Part shown: in pieces, positions 20,495 through 28,178 of the stretch | Numbering within the stretch: the first letter of the stretch is position 1 | How the letters are laid out: the number at the start of each line of letters is the position of its first letter | DNA from: Streptomyces toyocaensis | GTDB lineage: Bacteria; Actinomycetota; Actinomycetes; Streptomycetales; Streptomycetaceae | Assembly (NCBI RefSeq): GCF_000725125.1 | Contig: NZ_JFCB01000015.1 | Coordinates: 1-64,000 of the forward strand | DNA: 64,000 nt | Reading direction: 5' to 3' | The notes under the pieces: generated by a model | What the model saw: the letters and a program-made list of their open reading frames with translations, nothing else | Told to the model about the DNA's origin: nothing | The model's database searches: none | Made by a program: the position numbers and the translations under genes

Positions 20495-20546
20495 CCCCTT
20501 GGCACGGTTCACTTTGACGTGGACCGTGCCAAACCGTGCCAAGGGG
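20495..20546. promoter_or_regulatory. 15-bp inverted repeat with a third half-site upstream of clpX
   Basis: CCCCTTGGCACGGTT (20495-20509) and AACCGTGCCAAGGGG (20532-20546) are perfect inverted repeats. A third copy, ACCGTGCCAA (20523-20532), lies between them, so the left arm TTGGCACGGT can pair with either of two right arms. It sits 106-157 nt upstream of the clpX start and just after clpP2. It could be an operator with three half-sites, a pair of alternative RNA hairpins, or the clpP2 terminator. It does not match CIRCE or the HAIR element. Confidence 0.6.
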
Positions 20547-20573
20547 CGGCAGACGTTACACCCCCGCCCCGCG

Positions 20574-21254
20574 TCAGCGCAGGCTGGAGTTGTCCATCTT
20601 CCGGGTGGTGATGATCTGGTCGATCAGGCCGTACTCCAGCGCGTCCTCGGCCGTGAGGATCTTGTCGCGCTCGATGTCCTCGCGGATCTTCTCGATCGGC
20701 CGGGTGGAGTGCTTGGCCAGCATGTCCTCCAGCTGCGTGCGCATCCGGAGGATCTCGTTGGCGGCGATCTCCAGGTCGGAGACCTGGCCGCGGCCGGTCT
20801 CGCTGTACGGCTGGTGGATCAGCACCCGCGCGTTCGGCAGCGCCATGCGCTTGCCGGGCGTGCCGGCGGCCAGCAGGACGGCGGCGGCGGAGGCCGCCTG
20901 GCCCATGCAGACCGTCTGGATGTCCGGCTTCACGTACTGCATCGTGTCGTAGATCGCCGTCAGCGCCGTGAAGGAGCCGCCGGGGCTGTTGATGTAGACC
21001 GAGATGTCGCGGTCGGGGTCCATCGACTCCAGGCACAGCAGCTGCGCCATGACGTCGTTGGCGGAGGCGTCGTCGATCTGCACGCCGAGGAAGATCACGC
21101 GCTCCTCGAAGAGCTTCGCGTACGGGTCGTACTCGCGGATGCCCTGGGAGGTGCGCTCGACGAAGCGCGGGATGACGTAACGGGACTCGGCCGCGGGGCC
21201 GGTGTACTCGGCACGCGCACGGTCGTACAGGCCGCTGCCGGAAAAGTCGTTCAC
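20574..21254 (-). CDS. clpP2: Clp protease proteolytic subunit ClpP2
   Basis: A 226-residue serine peptidase subunit. Catalytic Ser122 (GQAASAA) and His147 (LIHQPYSE) are visible, with the Asp in the late helix region. Its N-terminus is ~35 residues longer than that of ClpP1 and holds RYVIPRFVERTSQGIREYDPY, the ClpP2-type leader that is processed. In actinobacteria ClpP1 and ClpP2 form a mixed barrel with ClpX or ClpC. GTG at 21254 follows AGGAGA. It lies 111 nt after clpP1 with a stable hairpin in between. Confidence 0.96.
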   Translation of the reverse strand: MNDFSGSGLYDRARAEYTGPAAESRYVIPRFVERTSQGIREYDPYAKLFEERVIFLGVQIDDASANDVMAQLLCLESMDPDRDISVYINSPGGSFTALTAIYDTMQYVKPDIQTVCMGQAASAAAVLLAAGTPGKRMALPNARVLIHQPYSETGRGQVSDLEIAANEILRMRTQLEDMLAKHSTRPIEKIREDIERDKILTAEDALEYGLIDQIITTRKMDNSSLR

Positions 21255-21334
21255 GGTGTCTCCTGGAAAGGGGCTGAGGCGGTCGGCTGGGGCTGCTGGG
21301 GCTGTTCACCGGGCCCGGGGGCCCGGCGGGGCCG

Positions 21335-21359
21335 GTACGGGGCCACAGGGGCCCCGTAC
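21335..21359. promoter_or_regulatory. Hairpin in the clpP1-clpP2 spacer
   Basis: GTACGGGGCC (21335-21344) and GGCCCCGTAC (21350-21359) form a perfect 10-bp stem with a 5-nt loop, 6 nt past the clpP1 stop. There is no T-run, so partial termination or RNA processing that sets the clpP1:clpP2 ratio is more likely than full termination (inference). Confidence 0.5.
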
Positions 21360-21365
21360 GGCCGC

Positions 21366-21983
21366 TCAGGCCCCGGTGCCGCCTCCGCCCGGCATGCCGG
21401 CGGCCGTGGGGATCACGTCGTCGATGAGGCCGTACTCCTTGGCCTCGAAGGCGTCGAACCAGCGGTCGCGGTCGGAGTCGCGGGTGATCTGCTCGACCGT
21501 CTGGCCGGTGTGCTGGGCCGTGAGCTCGGCCATGCGCTTCTTGGTGTGCAGCAGCCGCTCGGCGTGGATCTTGATGTCCGAGGCCGAGCCGGCCAGGCCG
21601 GCGGACGGCTGGTGGATCAGGATCTCGGCGTTCGGCAGCGCGAAGCGCTTGCCGGGGGTGCCGGCGCTCAGGAGGAACTGGCCCATGGAGGCCGCGAGGC
21701 CCATGGCGATCGTCACCACGTCGTTCTTGATGAACTGCATGGTGTCGTAGATCGCCATGCCGGCGGTGATGGAGCCGCCGGGGCTGTTGATGTACAGGTA
21801 GATGTCCTTGTCCGGGTCGGCGGCAAGGAGCAGCAGCTGTGCGGTGATCTTGTTGGCAATGTCGTCGTCGACCGGCTGGCCGAGGAAGATGATCCGCTCG
21901 CCGAGCAGCCGGTTGTAGACCTGGTCGCCGAGGCCACCACCGATGGAAGGCTCGCCGGCGGCTGAGGGCATCAGATTCGTCAC
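21366..21983 (-). CDS. clpP1: Clp protease proteolytic subunit ClpP1
   Basis: A 205-residue ClpP with Ser99 (GLAASMGQ) and His124 (ILIHQPSAG), and the conserved ITRDSDRDRWF region carrying the acidic triad residue. Strand and handle regions (DIYLYINSPGGSITAGMAI) are typical. GTG at 21983 is chosen because AGGTGGA precedes it; an ATG four codons later has no site, and an upstream ATG at 22082 would add 33 residues of non-ClpP sequence. First gene of the clpP1-clpP2 operon; a match to the ClgR activator box lies ~146 nt upstream. Confidence 0.95.
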   Translation of the reverse strand: MTNLMPSAAGEPSIGGGLGDQVYNRLLGERIIFLGQPVDDDIANKITAQLLLLAADPDKDIYLYINSPGGSITAGMAIYDTMQFIKNDVVTIAMGLAASMGQFLLSAGTPGKRFALPNAEILIHQPSAGLAGSASDIKIHAERLLHTKKRMAELTAQHTGQTVEQITRDSDRDRWFDAFEAKEYGLIDDVIPTAAGMPGGGGTGA

Positions 21984-22128
21984 GTATCCACCTGCTCGTC
22001 TTACGACGGCGCCGGGCCGTCTCACGTTTCCCTGCGGGGGGCCTGCGGCGATCTCGCCGTGGTATTCCGGCCCCGTATTCATGGACCCTAACGCGGTGGC
22101 TCCGCCGGGGAATCCCGGTAACGGGGGT

Positions 22129-22142
22129 GTTCGCCGGGGGCG
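22129..22142. promoter_or_regulatory. Putative ClgR box upstream of clpP1
   Basis: GTTCGCCGGGGGCG fits the published Streptomyces ClgR consensus GTTCGC-N5-GCG exactly. It lies about 146-159 nt upstream of the clpP1 start. ClgR activates clpP1P2 in Streptomyces, so placement and sequence agree. Confidence 0.6.
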
Positions 22143-22288
22143 TAGAGGGGTGTACGCCGCGGGTTGCTCCGCAGGGTGCGCCGTTCGCCTTCCCGGCGGC
22201 GGCCACCGGTCCGCGGGCGGCTGCCGCCCGGGGGAGGGCCGGTCGCGCGGTTCCCCGCGCCCCTGGGCCGGCCGGCCCGCAGGCCAGA

Positions 22289-22328
22289 CAGCAGGGCCCC
22301 GGAGTGATGCACACCCGGGGCCCTGCTG
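22289..22328 (-). terminator. Terminator after tig
   Basis: CAGCAGGGCCCCGG (22289-22302) pairs perfectly with CCGGGGCCCTGCTG (22315-22328) around a 12-nt loop, 24 nt past the tig stop codon. Confidence 0.75.
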
Positions 22329-22351
22329 ATCACGTCGGAGTGGCGCGGGGC

Positions 22352-23746
22352 TCAGCCCTCGGTCTTCTCCTCGGCCGGGGCCTCCGTGGACTCGGCCTCG
22401 GTGGTGGCCGGGGCCTCGGTGGCCTCGTCCTCTTCCTCGTCCTCGAGGTCGACGATCTCGCCGTTGGTGTCCTTGACCGTGGCCTTCTCGACCACGACGG
22501 CCAGGGCCTTGCCGCGGGCGACCTCACCGACGAGGAGCGGGACCTGGCCCTGCTCGACGACGGCCTGGGCGAACTGGTCGGGGGACATGCCGGAGGAGGC
22601 GGCGCGGCGCATGAGGTGCTCGGTGAGCTCCTCCTGGTTGACGTTCAGCTTCTCCTGCTTGACGAGCTCGTCCAGCACGAACTGGGTCTTGATGCCCTTG
22701 ACCGCGGCCTCACGGGTCTCGGTCTCGAACTCCTCCTCGGTCTTGCCCTGGATCTCCAGGTACTTCGCGAGGTCGAGCCCCATCTGGCCCAGCTGGTGGT
22801 GCTCGAGGTTGTGCTTGCGGGTGTTGATCTCGTCCTCGAGCAGCTTCTCGGGGACGGGGACCTCGACCAGCTCGAGCAGCTTCTCCAGGACACGCTCCTG
22901 GGCCTGCGTGGCCTGGTCGTACTGCTTCATGTTCTCCAGGCGCTTGCGGCTGTCCGCCCTGAGCTCCTCGAGGGTGTCGAACTCGGATGCGAGCTGCGCG
23001 AACTCGTCGTCCAGCTCGGGCAGCTCACGCTTGGCGACCTGGGTGACCTTGACGGTGACCTCGGCCTCCTTGCCGGCCGCCGAACCGCCCTTGAGCTCGG
23101 AGGTGAAGGTGGCCTCGCCACCGGCCTCCACGCCCTTCACGGCGTCGTCGATGCCGTCCAGCAGCTCGCCGGAGCCGATGGTGTAGGAGACGTCGCTGGC
23201 GACGCCGTCCTCGAGGACCTCGCCGTCGACCTTGGCCTCCAGGTCGATGGTGACGACGTCGCCGTCCTCGGCGGCACGCTCCACCGGGGAGGTGGAGGCG
23301 AAGCGCTCGCGGAGCTGCTCGACGGACTTGTCCACGTCCTCGTCGCTGACCTCGACGGCGTCGACCTCGACCTCGATGCCGGAGTAGTCCGGGATCTCGA
23401 TGGCCGGGCGGATGTCGACCTCGGCGGTGAAGTTCAGCGTCTCGCCGTCCTTCAGCTCCGTGATGTCGACCTCAGGCTGGCCCAGCGGGCTCAGCTCCGC
23501 CTCGTTGACCGCGTCGGTGTAGAACTTCGGGAGGGCGTCGTTGACGGCCTCCTCCAGCACCGCACCGCGGCCGAACCGCTGGTCGATGACCCGGGCCGGG
23601 ACCTTGCCCTTACGGAAGCCCTTCACCGTGACCTGCTGGTTGATCTTCTTGTACGCCGCGTCGAGGCTGTCCTTGAGCTCCTCGAAGGGCACCTCGACAG
23701 TGAGCCGAACCCGGGTCGGGTTCAGGGTCTCCACGGCGCTCTTCAC
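22352..23746 (-). CDS. tig: Trigger factor chaperone
   Basis: A 464-residue ribosome-bound chaperone and prolyl isomerase. The ribosome-binding signature GFRKGKVP is at residues 43-50. The FKBP-like isomerase domain follows (about 150-240, EDGDVVTIDLEAKVDGE), then the helical C-terminal arms. The tail is acidic and alanine/threonine-rich (EEEEDEATEAPATTEAES), a usual actinobacterial extension. GTG at 23746 follows AAGGAG. It is monocistronic, ends at a 14-bp hairpin, and lies upstream of clpP1 in the same orientation, the common tig-clpP-clpX order. Confidence 0.97.
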   Translation of the reverse strand: MKSAVETLNPTRVRLTVEVPFEELKDSLDAAYKKINQQVTVKGFRKGKVPARVIDQRFGRGAVLEEAVNDALPKFYTDAVNEAELSPLGQPEVDITELKDGETLNFTAEVDIRPAIEIPDYSGIEVEVDAVEVSDEDVDKSVEQLRERFASTSPVERAAEDGDVVTIDLEAKVDGEVLEDGVASDVSYTIGSGELLDGIDDAVKGVEAGGEATFTSELKGGSAAGKEAEVTVKVTQVAKRELPELDDEFAQLASEFDTLEELRADSRKRLENMKQYDQATQAQERVLEKLLELVEVPVPEKLLEDEINTRKHNLEHHQLGQMGLDLAKYLEIQGKTEEEFETETREAAVKGIKTQFVLDELVKQEKLNVNQEELTEHLMRRAASSGMSPDQFAQAVVEQGQVPLLVGEVARGKALAVVVEKATVKDTNGEIVDLEDEEEDEATEAPATTEAESTEAPAEEKTEG

Positions 23747-23911
23747 GGTTCGGTCTCCTTGTGGCTGACTTCTCGGGTTCTGCCGGGACCAGAACGGTCC
23801 GGCCGATTCGCCGCCCGGAGGACTTCCAGAGACACACGGGCGTGCAGCTTGCATAGTAACGGCAGCGGCTGCGGCACCCAAAAGGCGATCACCGGTGCCT
23901 GAGCAGGTGGC

Positions 23912-23988
23912 TGGTCGGGGTGGCGGGATTTGAACCCACGGCCTTCCGCTCCCAAAGCGGACGCGCTACCAAGCTGCGCCACACCCCG
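23912..23988 (-). tRNA. tRNA-Pro (anticodon TGG)
   Basis: Read on the minus strand: acceptor CGGGGTG, D-arm GCGCAGCTTGGTAGCGC, anticodon stem TCCGC/GCGGA with loop TTTGGGA, T-arm GTGGGTTCAAATCCCGC, acceptor CACCCCG, then ACCA. The 3' CCA is encoded. The cloverleaf is complete, with no sign of an integrated element at the gene. Confidence 0.95.
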
Positions 23989-24154
23989 TTCGGTGCGACA
24001 CGTAGGGTACATGCACCCAGGCGGAACGGCCGCCGCAATTTCCCGGCGCGGTGCGGCGTCGGCGGCCGGACGGAGACGGGGTGTGCGACGAGGGCGCACA
24101 ACCCGCTACGATGCCTGTCAGTGCCGTGCTCCTGCGACGCGCGGCGCACTCCGT

Positions 24155-24225
24155 GCGGGCGTAGCTCAATGGTAGAGCCCCAGTCTTCCAAACTGGCTAC
24201 GCGGGTTCGATTCCCGTCGCCCGCT
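24155..24225 (+). tRNA. tRNA-Gly (anticodon TCC)
   Basis: Acceptor GCGGGCG pairs with CGCCCGC; the anticodon stem is CCAGT/ACTGG with loop CTTCCAA; the T-loop is GGTTCGATTCC. CCA is not encoded (the gene is followed by CTG). It is transcribed divergently from tRNA-Pro, with 166 nt between them. Confidence 0.95.
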
Positions 24226-24309
24226 CTGTACGGCTCAGGGCCGGGTCGAGATCTTCCTCGACCCGGCCCTGATCGTTGTGGTGGACCGGTTCCGCGCGGC
24301 GGGGCGGGG

Positions 24310-24504
24310 TCAGAAGCTGATCGAGTTGATCATCTCCGCTATCGAGTCCAGGAACCGCTGGATGTCGTCGGCCATGCCCGTCGAGGCGAGGAAGAAGCCG
24401 AAGAGCACGGCGACGACGGCCGGCCCGGCCTTGAGGGAGCCACCTCTCAGCAACACCACCAGGATGATCGCCAACAGCAGCACCACTGACAGTGAAATGG
24501 CCAC
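24310..24504 (-). CDS. Small hydrophobic membrane protein
   Basis: A 64-residue protein. Two hydrophobic stretches (ISLSVVLLLAIILVVLL, then AVVAVLFGFFLASTG) are joined by RGGSLKAGP and end in an amphipathic DDIQRFLDSIAEMINSISF. It looks like a membrane hairpin plus a surface helix. The start is GTG with AAGGG about 11 nt upstream. It sits alone downstream of tRNA-Gly, convergent with it. No function can be assigned. Confidence 0.65.
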   Translation of the reverse strand: MAISLSVVLLLAIILVVLLRGGSLKAGPAVVAVLFGFFLASTGMADDIQRFLDSIAEMINSISF

Positions 24505-25061
24505 AACTGATCACACCCTTGGTCGGTTCGGCTTCCCCGGCCCGGGCGACGCGACCCCGCGCACCCCGCCAGAACCATCGTGCCACCAACCGGGCCGCCC
24601 TATGCGGCCGCTGACACATCGTCCGCCTCACAGTGTCCTGGCGGCATCGTGCCGCGCGTCGTCCACGCCCGCGCACGGGGGCCAACAGCTTTATGTCGCA
24701 CGACAATTCGAAGGAACACCCGCCAGGGAATTCGCTCGGATCGTTTCCGTCTCCACACAACGCGTTCGCAGGTAATTCGATGTGTCGCCGCAGGTGTACC
24801 GACGAACCGCGCGACCCACCCCGGAAAGGCGGCGAAGCCGGACATATCACCGGAGTCGCCTGCCGGTCACATGCACGGTTTAGTCAGGAAGAATCCGGAC
24901 AAGATGGCCTGCGGTACGGTCAAGTCGTGTAACCGGTTGACGTGTTGACCATCACCTCAGCGGCATGCACACTTTCGCGAATGCGGGGTACCCGGACGGG
25001 ATAACCAGGAATGACGTCGGGCGTTTTACCAAATCCCACGGACAACGCTAGGGTGCCTCAG
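24505..25061. other. 557-nt non-coding region upstream of the acyltransferase
   Basis: No codon-biased frame was found on either strand. The second half is AT-richer than its surroundings and holds several promoter-like words (GGTTGACGTGTTGACC near 24937-24952). It may carry promoters of the flanking genes or a small RNA; nothing definite is visible. Confidence 0.5.
25025..25054 (+). promoter_or_regulatory. Sigma-70-like promoter giving a leaderless start
   Basis: -35 TTTACC (25025-25030), an 18-nt spacer, then -10 TAGGGT (25049-25054). Initiation about 7 nt later would fall at or next to the ATG at 25062. Confidence 0.45.
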
Positions 25062-25142
25062 ATGTTTCACGCTGCCTCGTCCCCCGCAAGCGCAGCGAGC
25101 TCACCGATCGCCTCCCCGAGTTCCTGCCGGGAGGGTCAGTGA
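25062..25142 (+). CDS. Putative 26-aa leaderless leader peptide
   Basis: The ATG frame reads MFHAASSPASAASSPIASPS, then SCREGQ and a TGA that overlaps the GTG of the next gene as GTGA. It begins about 8 nt after a -10-like TAGGGT, so it has no room for a ribosome binding site and may be translated from a leaderless mRNA. Its stop codon overlap would deliver ribosomes to the acyltransferase start. The peptide is Ser/Ala/Pro-rich with no family resemblance; it may matter only as a translation-coupling device. Confidence 0.35.
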   Translation: MFHAASSPASAASSPIASPSSCREGQ

Positions 25143-26332
25143 CGAACTCGCAGCGACCGTACGGCAACCACAGAACGCCGCTTCCCCCGGCACGGACACC
25201 GGCGAACGGAGTGCCGAGCCCCCGCACCCATCCCCAGGAGAGCGACCGGCCGGCGCCGTCCGGCAAACAGCGCGACGCGTTCTTCGACAACGCCAAGTAT
25301 CTGGCGATCGTGCTGGTGGCCGTGGGTCACGCCTGGGGGCAGATCCTGGACGACGGGGCGGTGGAGACCGCCTACCGCGTCGTGTACATGTTCCACATGC
25401 CGGCGTTCATCGTGATCTCCGGTTACTTCTCGCGTAGCTTCGACCTGCGCCCCAAGCACATCAAGCGGCTGGTCACCGGTGTCGTCGTCCCCTACGTCGT
25501 CTTCGAGACCGCCTATTCCCTGTTCCAGCGCTACGGCAACGACGACCCGGACCACGGCATCACGCTGCTGGACCCGACGTACCACCTGTGGTTCCTGTGC
25601 GCGCTGTTCGTCTGGCGGGTGACCACCCCGTTGTGGAAGACGATCCGTCATCCGCTGCCGGTCTCGTTCGCGCTCGCCGCCCTGGGCTCCGTCTCACCCC
25701 AGATCGGCGACGACCTCGAACTGCAGCGAGTCCTGCAGTTCCTGCCGTTCTTCGTGCTGGGCCTGCTGCTGCGGCCCGAGCACTTCCAGCGGGTGCAGCG
25801 CCGCTCGGTGCGCCTGATGTCTCTGCCGGTGCTGGCCGCGGCGACGGTCGTCGCCTGGTGGTCGATGCCGCACATGCGGCTCGGCTGGCTCTACCACAGC
25901 AGTGCCGCACAGGAGCTGGGCTCGCCGTGGTGGACGGGCCCGGTCATGGTGTTCGGGACACTCGGCTGCTCGCTGGTGCTGACCGTCTGTTTCTTCGCCT
26001 GGGTGCCGCGCCGGCGCATGTGGTTCACGGCCCTCGGCGCGGGCACGATCTACGGCTACCTGCTGCACGCGTTCCTGGTGAAGGCGGGCAACTACTCCGG
26101 CTGGTTCGACCACCCGGTGCTCGAGGAGCCGGCCGGCGCAATCGGGCTGACCGTCTTCGCGGCCGCCGTCGTCACGGTGCTGTGCACCAGGCCGGTGCAG
26201 CGGGCCCTGCGGTGCGTGGTGGAGCCCAGGATGGCGTGGGCCTTCCGGCAGGATCCCGGCGAGGCGGCCCGGGACCGGGAGCGGCTGGGGACCACCGAGG
26301 TGCGTACGCGGGGCGAGAAGGTCCCGGTCTAG
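25139..26332 (+). CDS. Acyltransferase-3 family membrane protein
   Basis: A 397-residue membrane protein. After a ~40-residue polar, proline-rich N-terminus come about ten helices. Hallmarks are DAFFDNAKYLAIVLVAVGHAW (conserved His), YMFHMPAFIVISGYFS, YHLWFLCALFVWR and IYGYLLHAFLV, the pattern of the OafA/YrhL-like group (succinoglycan/fucose acetyltransferase type). Substrate unknown; a cell-surface glycan or wall polymer is usual. The GTG start has GGGAGGG just before it and overlaps the stop of a 26-codon upstream frame. It is convergent with the HD gene. Confidence 0.88.
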   Translation: MTNSQRPYGNHRTPLPPARTPANGVPSPRTHPQESDRPAPSGKQRDAFFDNAKYLAIVLVAVGHAWGQILDDGAVETAYRVVYMFHMPAFIVISGYFSRSFDLRPKHIKRLVTGVVVPYVVFETAYSLFQRYGNDDPDHGITLLDPTYHLWFLCALFVWRVTTPLWKTIRHPLPVSFALAALGSVSPQIGDDLELQRVLQFLPFFVLGLLLRPEHFQRVQRRSVRLMSLPVLAAATVVAWWSMPHMRLGWLYHSSAAQELGSPWWTGPVMVFGTLGCSLVLTVCFFAWVPRRRMWFTALGAGTIYGYLLHAFLVKAGNYSGWFDHPVLEEPAGAIGLTVFAAAVVTVLCTRPVQRALRCVVEPRMAWAFRQDPGEAARDRERLGTTEVRTRGEKVPV

Positions 26333-26345
26333 CGCGCCGTCCGGC

Positions 26346-26807
26346 TCATCCGTCCAGGCCGAGAAGTGCGCGCATCCGCGCGTACTTCTCGGTCAGCCGG
26401 GTGCGCGTGGCCTCGTCGAGGACGGCGAGGCGGGCCGGGTCGGCGTTGTGCGCCAGGTCCGCCTCCTTCACCAGCGCCGCACCGGGGGTGGCGAGGACAC
26501 GGGCCGCGTACGACTCGGGCGTCTCCCCGGACCGCTTGGTGACCGCCAGGACGATGTCCTTGGTCCGCCGGGTGAGCGCGGCCTCGTCGAGCCACTGCCG
26601 CGTCAGCCTGTCGTCCTCGACGGCGTCGTGCAGCCAGGCCGCCGCGATCTGCTCCTCGTCGCCGCCGCGTTCCCGTACGCCCTCGGCGACGGCCCGGAGG
26701 TGCTCGGCGTAGGGCCGGCCCGCCTTGTCGGTCTGGCCGGCGTGCGCGGCGCGGGCGATGGCCTCCACCCGGTCCGTGGTCAGCGTGATGCGCGGTGTCC
26801 TCGTCAC
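26346..26807 (-). CDS. HD-domain phosphohydrolase
   Basis: A 153-residue protein with the HD signature AAAWLHDAVEDDRLT (about 50-64), a preceding His (YAEHLRAVAEG), and a later Asp (ADLAHNADPARL). This spacing is like that of small SpoT/RelA-hydrolase-type HD proteins (guanosine-3',5'-bis(diphosphate) 3'-pyrophosphohydrolase, MESH1-like). Reaction on ppGpp is therefore plausible but not proven. GTG at 26807 is preferred over a longer frame that only reads arginine-rich sequence. It lies downstream of the PP2C phosphatase gene with 26 nt between. Confidence 0.75.
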   Translation of the reverse strand: MTRTPRITLTTDRVEAIARAAHAGQTDKAGRPYAEHLRAVAEGVRERGGDEEQIAAAWLHDAVEDDRLTRQWLDEAALTRRTKDIVLAVTKRSGETPESYAARVLATPGAALVKEADLAHNADPARLAVLDEATRTRLTEKYARMRALLGLDG

Positions 26808-26833
26808 CCGTTCAGTGTGCCCCGGGCACGGGG

Positions 26834-28015
26834 TCAGCGGATCGCCGCTGCGGCCGTCGGGCCCTGCCTGCATATGAGCAGCAGGGCCCGGTCGTCGTTG
26901 ACGTCCTTGGCGACGGACTCGATGAGATGCCACGCGGCGCCGTGGAAGCCGCCGGCGACATAGCGGTCGGCCTCGCCGGTGAGGCGGTCGATGCCCTCGA
27001 CCATGTCCCGGTCGGAGGTCTCCACCAGGCCGTCCGTGAACAGCATCAGGACGTCTCCGGGACGCAGCGAGCCCTTCACCGGGTCGAACTGGGCGCCGTC
27101 GTACACGCCCAGCAGCGGGCCGTCGGCCGCCTTCTCCTCCCAGCGGCCGCTGCCGGCGCTGAGCTGGAGGCCCGGCGGGTGCCCGGCGGAGTAGAGCTCG
27201 TAGTCGCCGGAGTCGAGGTCGAGCACCAGATGGATGGAGGTGGCGAAGCCCTCGTCCCAGTCCTGGCGCAGGAGATAGCCGTTGGCGGCCGGGAGGAAGG
27301 CGTGCGGCGGGAGGCTGCCGAGCAGACCGCCGAAAGCACCGGAGAGCAGCAGGGCGCGCGAGCCGGCGTCCATGCCCTTGCCGGAGACGTCCGTCAGCAC
27401 GACCTCGAGGGTGCGCCCGCCGTTGGTACGGGCCGCGACCACGAAGTCACCGGAGAAGGACTGACCGCCCGCCGGGCGCAGCGCCATCTCCCGGTGCCAG
27501 CCGTCCGGCAGCTTGGGCAGCTTGCTCTGCACCCGGATGCGTTCGCGCAGGTCGAACAGCATGGTGCCGCCGCGCCGCCACGGCACGCCCACCCGGCTGC
27601 GGAACTGGGCGACGAGCAGACCGAAGGCACCGCAGGCCGCGACGGTGAGGACCACGCCGGGGGTGACCCGGGCCGCGCCCTCGGTGTAGGGGCCGAGCTG
27701 TACCGCCTCCACGATCAGTGCGGTCGCCGCCGCCGCGTACAGGCCGAGCAGGCTCGCCGGGCGCAGCAGCAGGCCGCCCGCGACGATCGGGACGACCAGG
27801 GCGGCCGGCGCGCACCACACGGAGTTGGCGAGCGTCCCGGCCGCGATCAGCGGAACGGTGAGGAGCAGCCCGGCGAGCGCTATCCAGTCCGAGCCGTCCC
27901 CGCGGAAGTAGTCGACAGCGGCCCGGCGCACGCCGACCCGGGCCCGGTGCCACTGTTTCTTCAACCGGGCCATGAACGTGTCGGCTTCCGCGCGCCGCTG
28001 TCGTCCTGCTGCCAT
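26834..28015 (-). CDS. Membrane-anchored PP2C/SpoIIE-type phosphatase
   Basis: A 393-residue protein. The N-terminus holds about four membrane helices (DWIALAGLLLTVPLIAAG, APAALVVPIVAGGLLL, LLGLYAAAATALIVEAV, VVLTVAACGAFGLLVAQF). The C-terminal phosphatase domain (about 165-385) keeps the metal-binding acidic positions: SGDFVVA, VVLTDVSGKGMDAGSRA, MLFTDGLVE and NDDRALL. Relatives dephosphorylate anti-sigma-factor antagonists in partner-switching cascades; no such partner is encoded in this window. It is divergent from the Eis-type gene and probably co-transcribed with the HD gene. Confidence 0.88.
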   Translation of the reverse strand: MAAGRQRRAEADTFMARLKKQWHRARVGVRRAAVDYFRGDGSDWIALAGLLLTVPLIAAGTLANSVWCAPAALVVPIVAGGLLLRPASLLGLYAAAATALIVEAVQLGPYTEGAARVTPGVVLTVAACGAFGLLVAQFRSRVGVPWRRGGTMLFDLRERIRVQSKLPKLPDGWHREMALRPAGGQSFSGDFVVAARTNGGRTLEVVLTDVSGKGMDAGSRALLLSGAFGGLLGSLPPHAFLPAANGYLLRQDWDEGFATSIHLVLDLDSGDYELYSAGHPPGLQLSAGSGRWEEKAADGPLLGVYDGAQFDPVKGSLRPGDVLMLFTDGLVETSDRDMVEGIDRLTGEADRYVAGGFHGAAWHLIESVAKDVNDDRALLLICRQGPTAAAAIR

Positions 28016-28178
28016 TAGTTCGGGACCCTATCCATCGGACCGGTCGCTTGGCACGGGAGGTCCTGGTTGTCCCCCTGACGGGGACCGGACTCACAGTGAA
28101 CTTCACGGGACGGCGTGATGGGGCCGCCCCCGGGAAATTCCCTCGCTCGTCCCGCATCGCCCTGGTAGGCATGGGCCC

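Larger units (their letters stand above)
21984..22351. other. clpP1 promoter region and tig 3' region
   Basis: No gene is seen in these 368 bases. They hold the ClgR-like box and the tig terminator, both listed separately. The clpP1 promoter must lie between the box and 21984. Confidence 0.6.

Noticed and set aside
20390..20542. N-terminal extension of ClpX beginning at an upstream ATG
   Set aside because: The extension would be translated from the dyad region and has no family match; GTG at 20389 has a strong ribosome binding site and gives the normal 428 residues.
23912..23988. tRNA-Pro as integration site of an element
   Set aside because: tRNA-Pro genes are known attachment sites in Streptomyces, but the gene is intact, no second partial copy was seen and no integrase is nearby.
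24600..24845. Possible 81-codon gene in the non-coding region
   Set aside because: No codon bias or ribosome binding site, and no protein-like composition.
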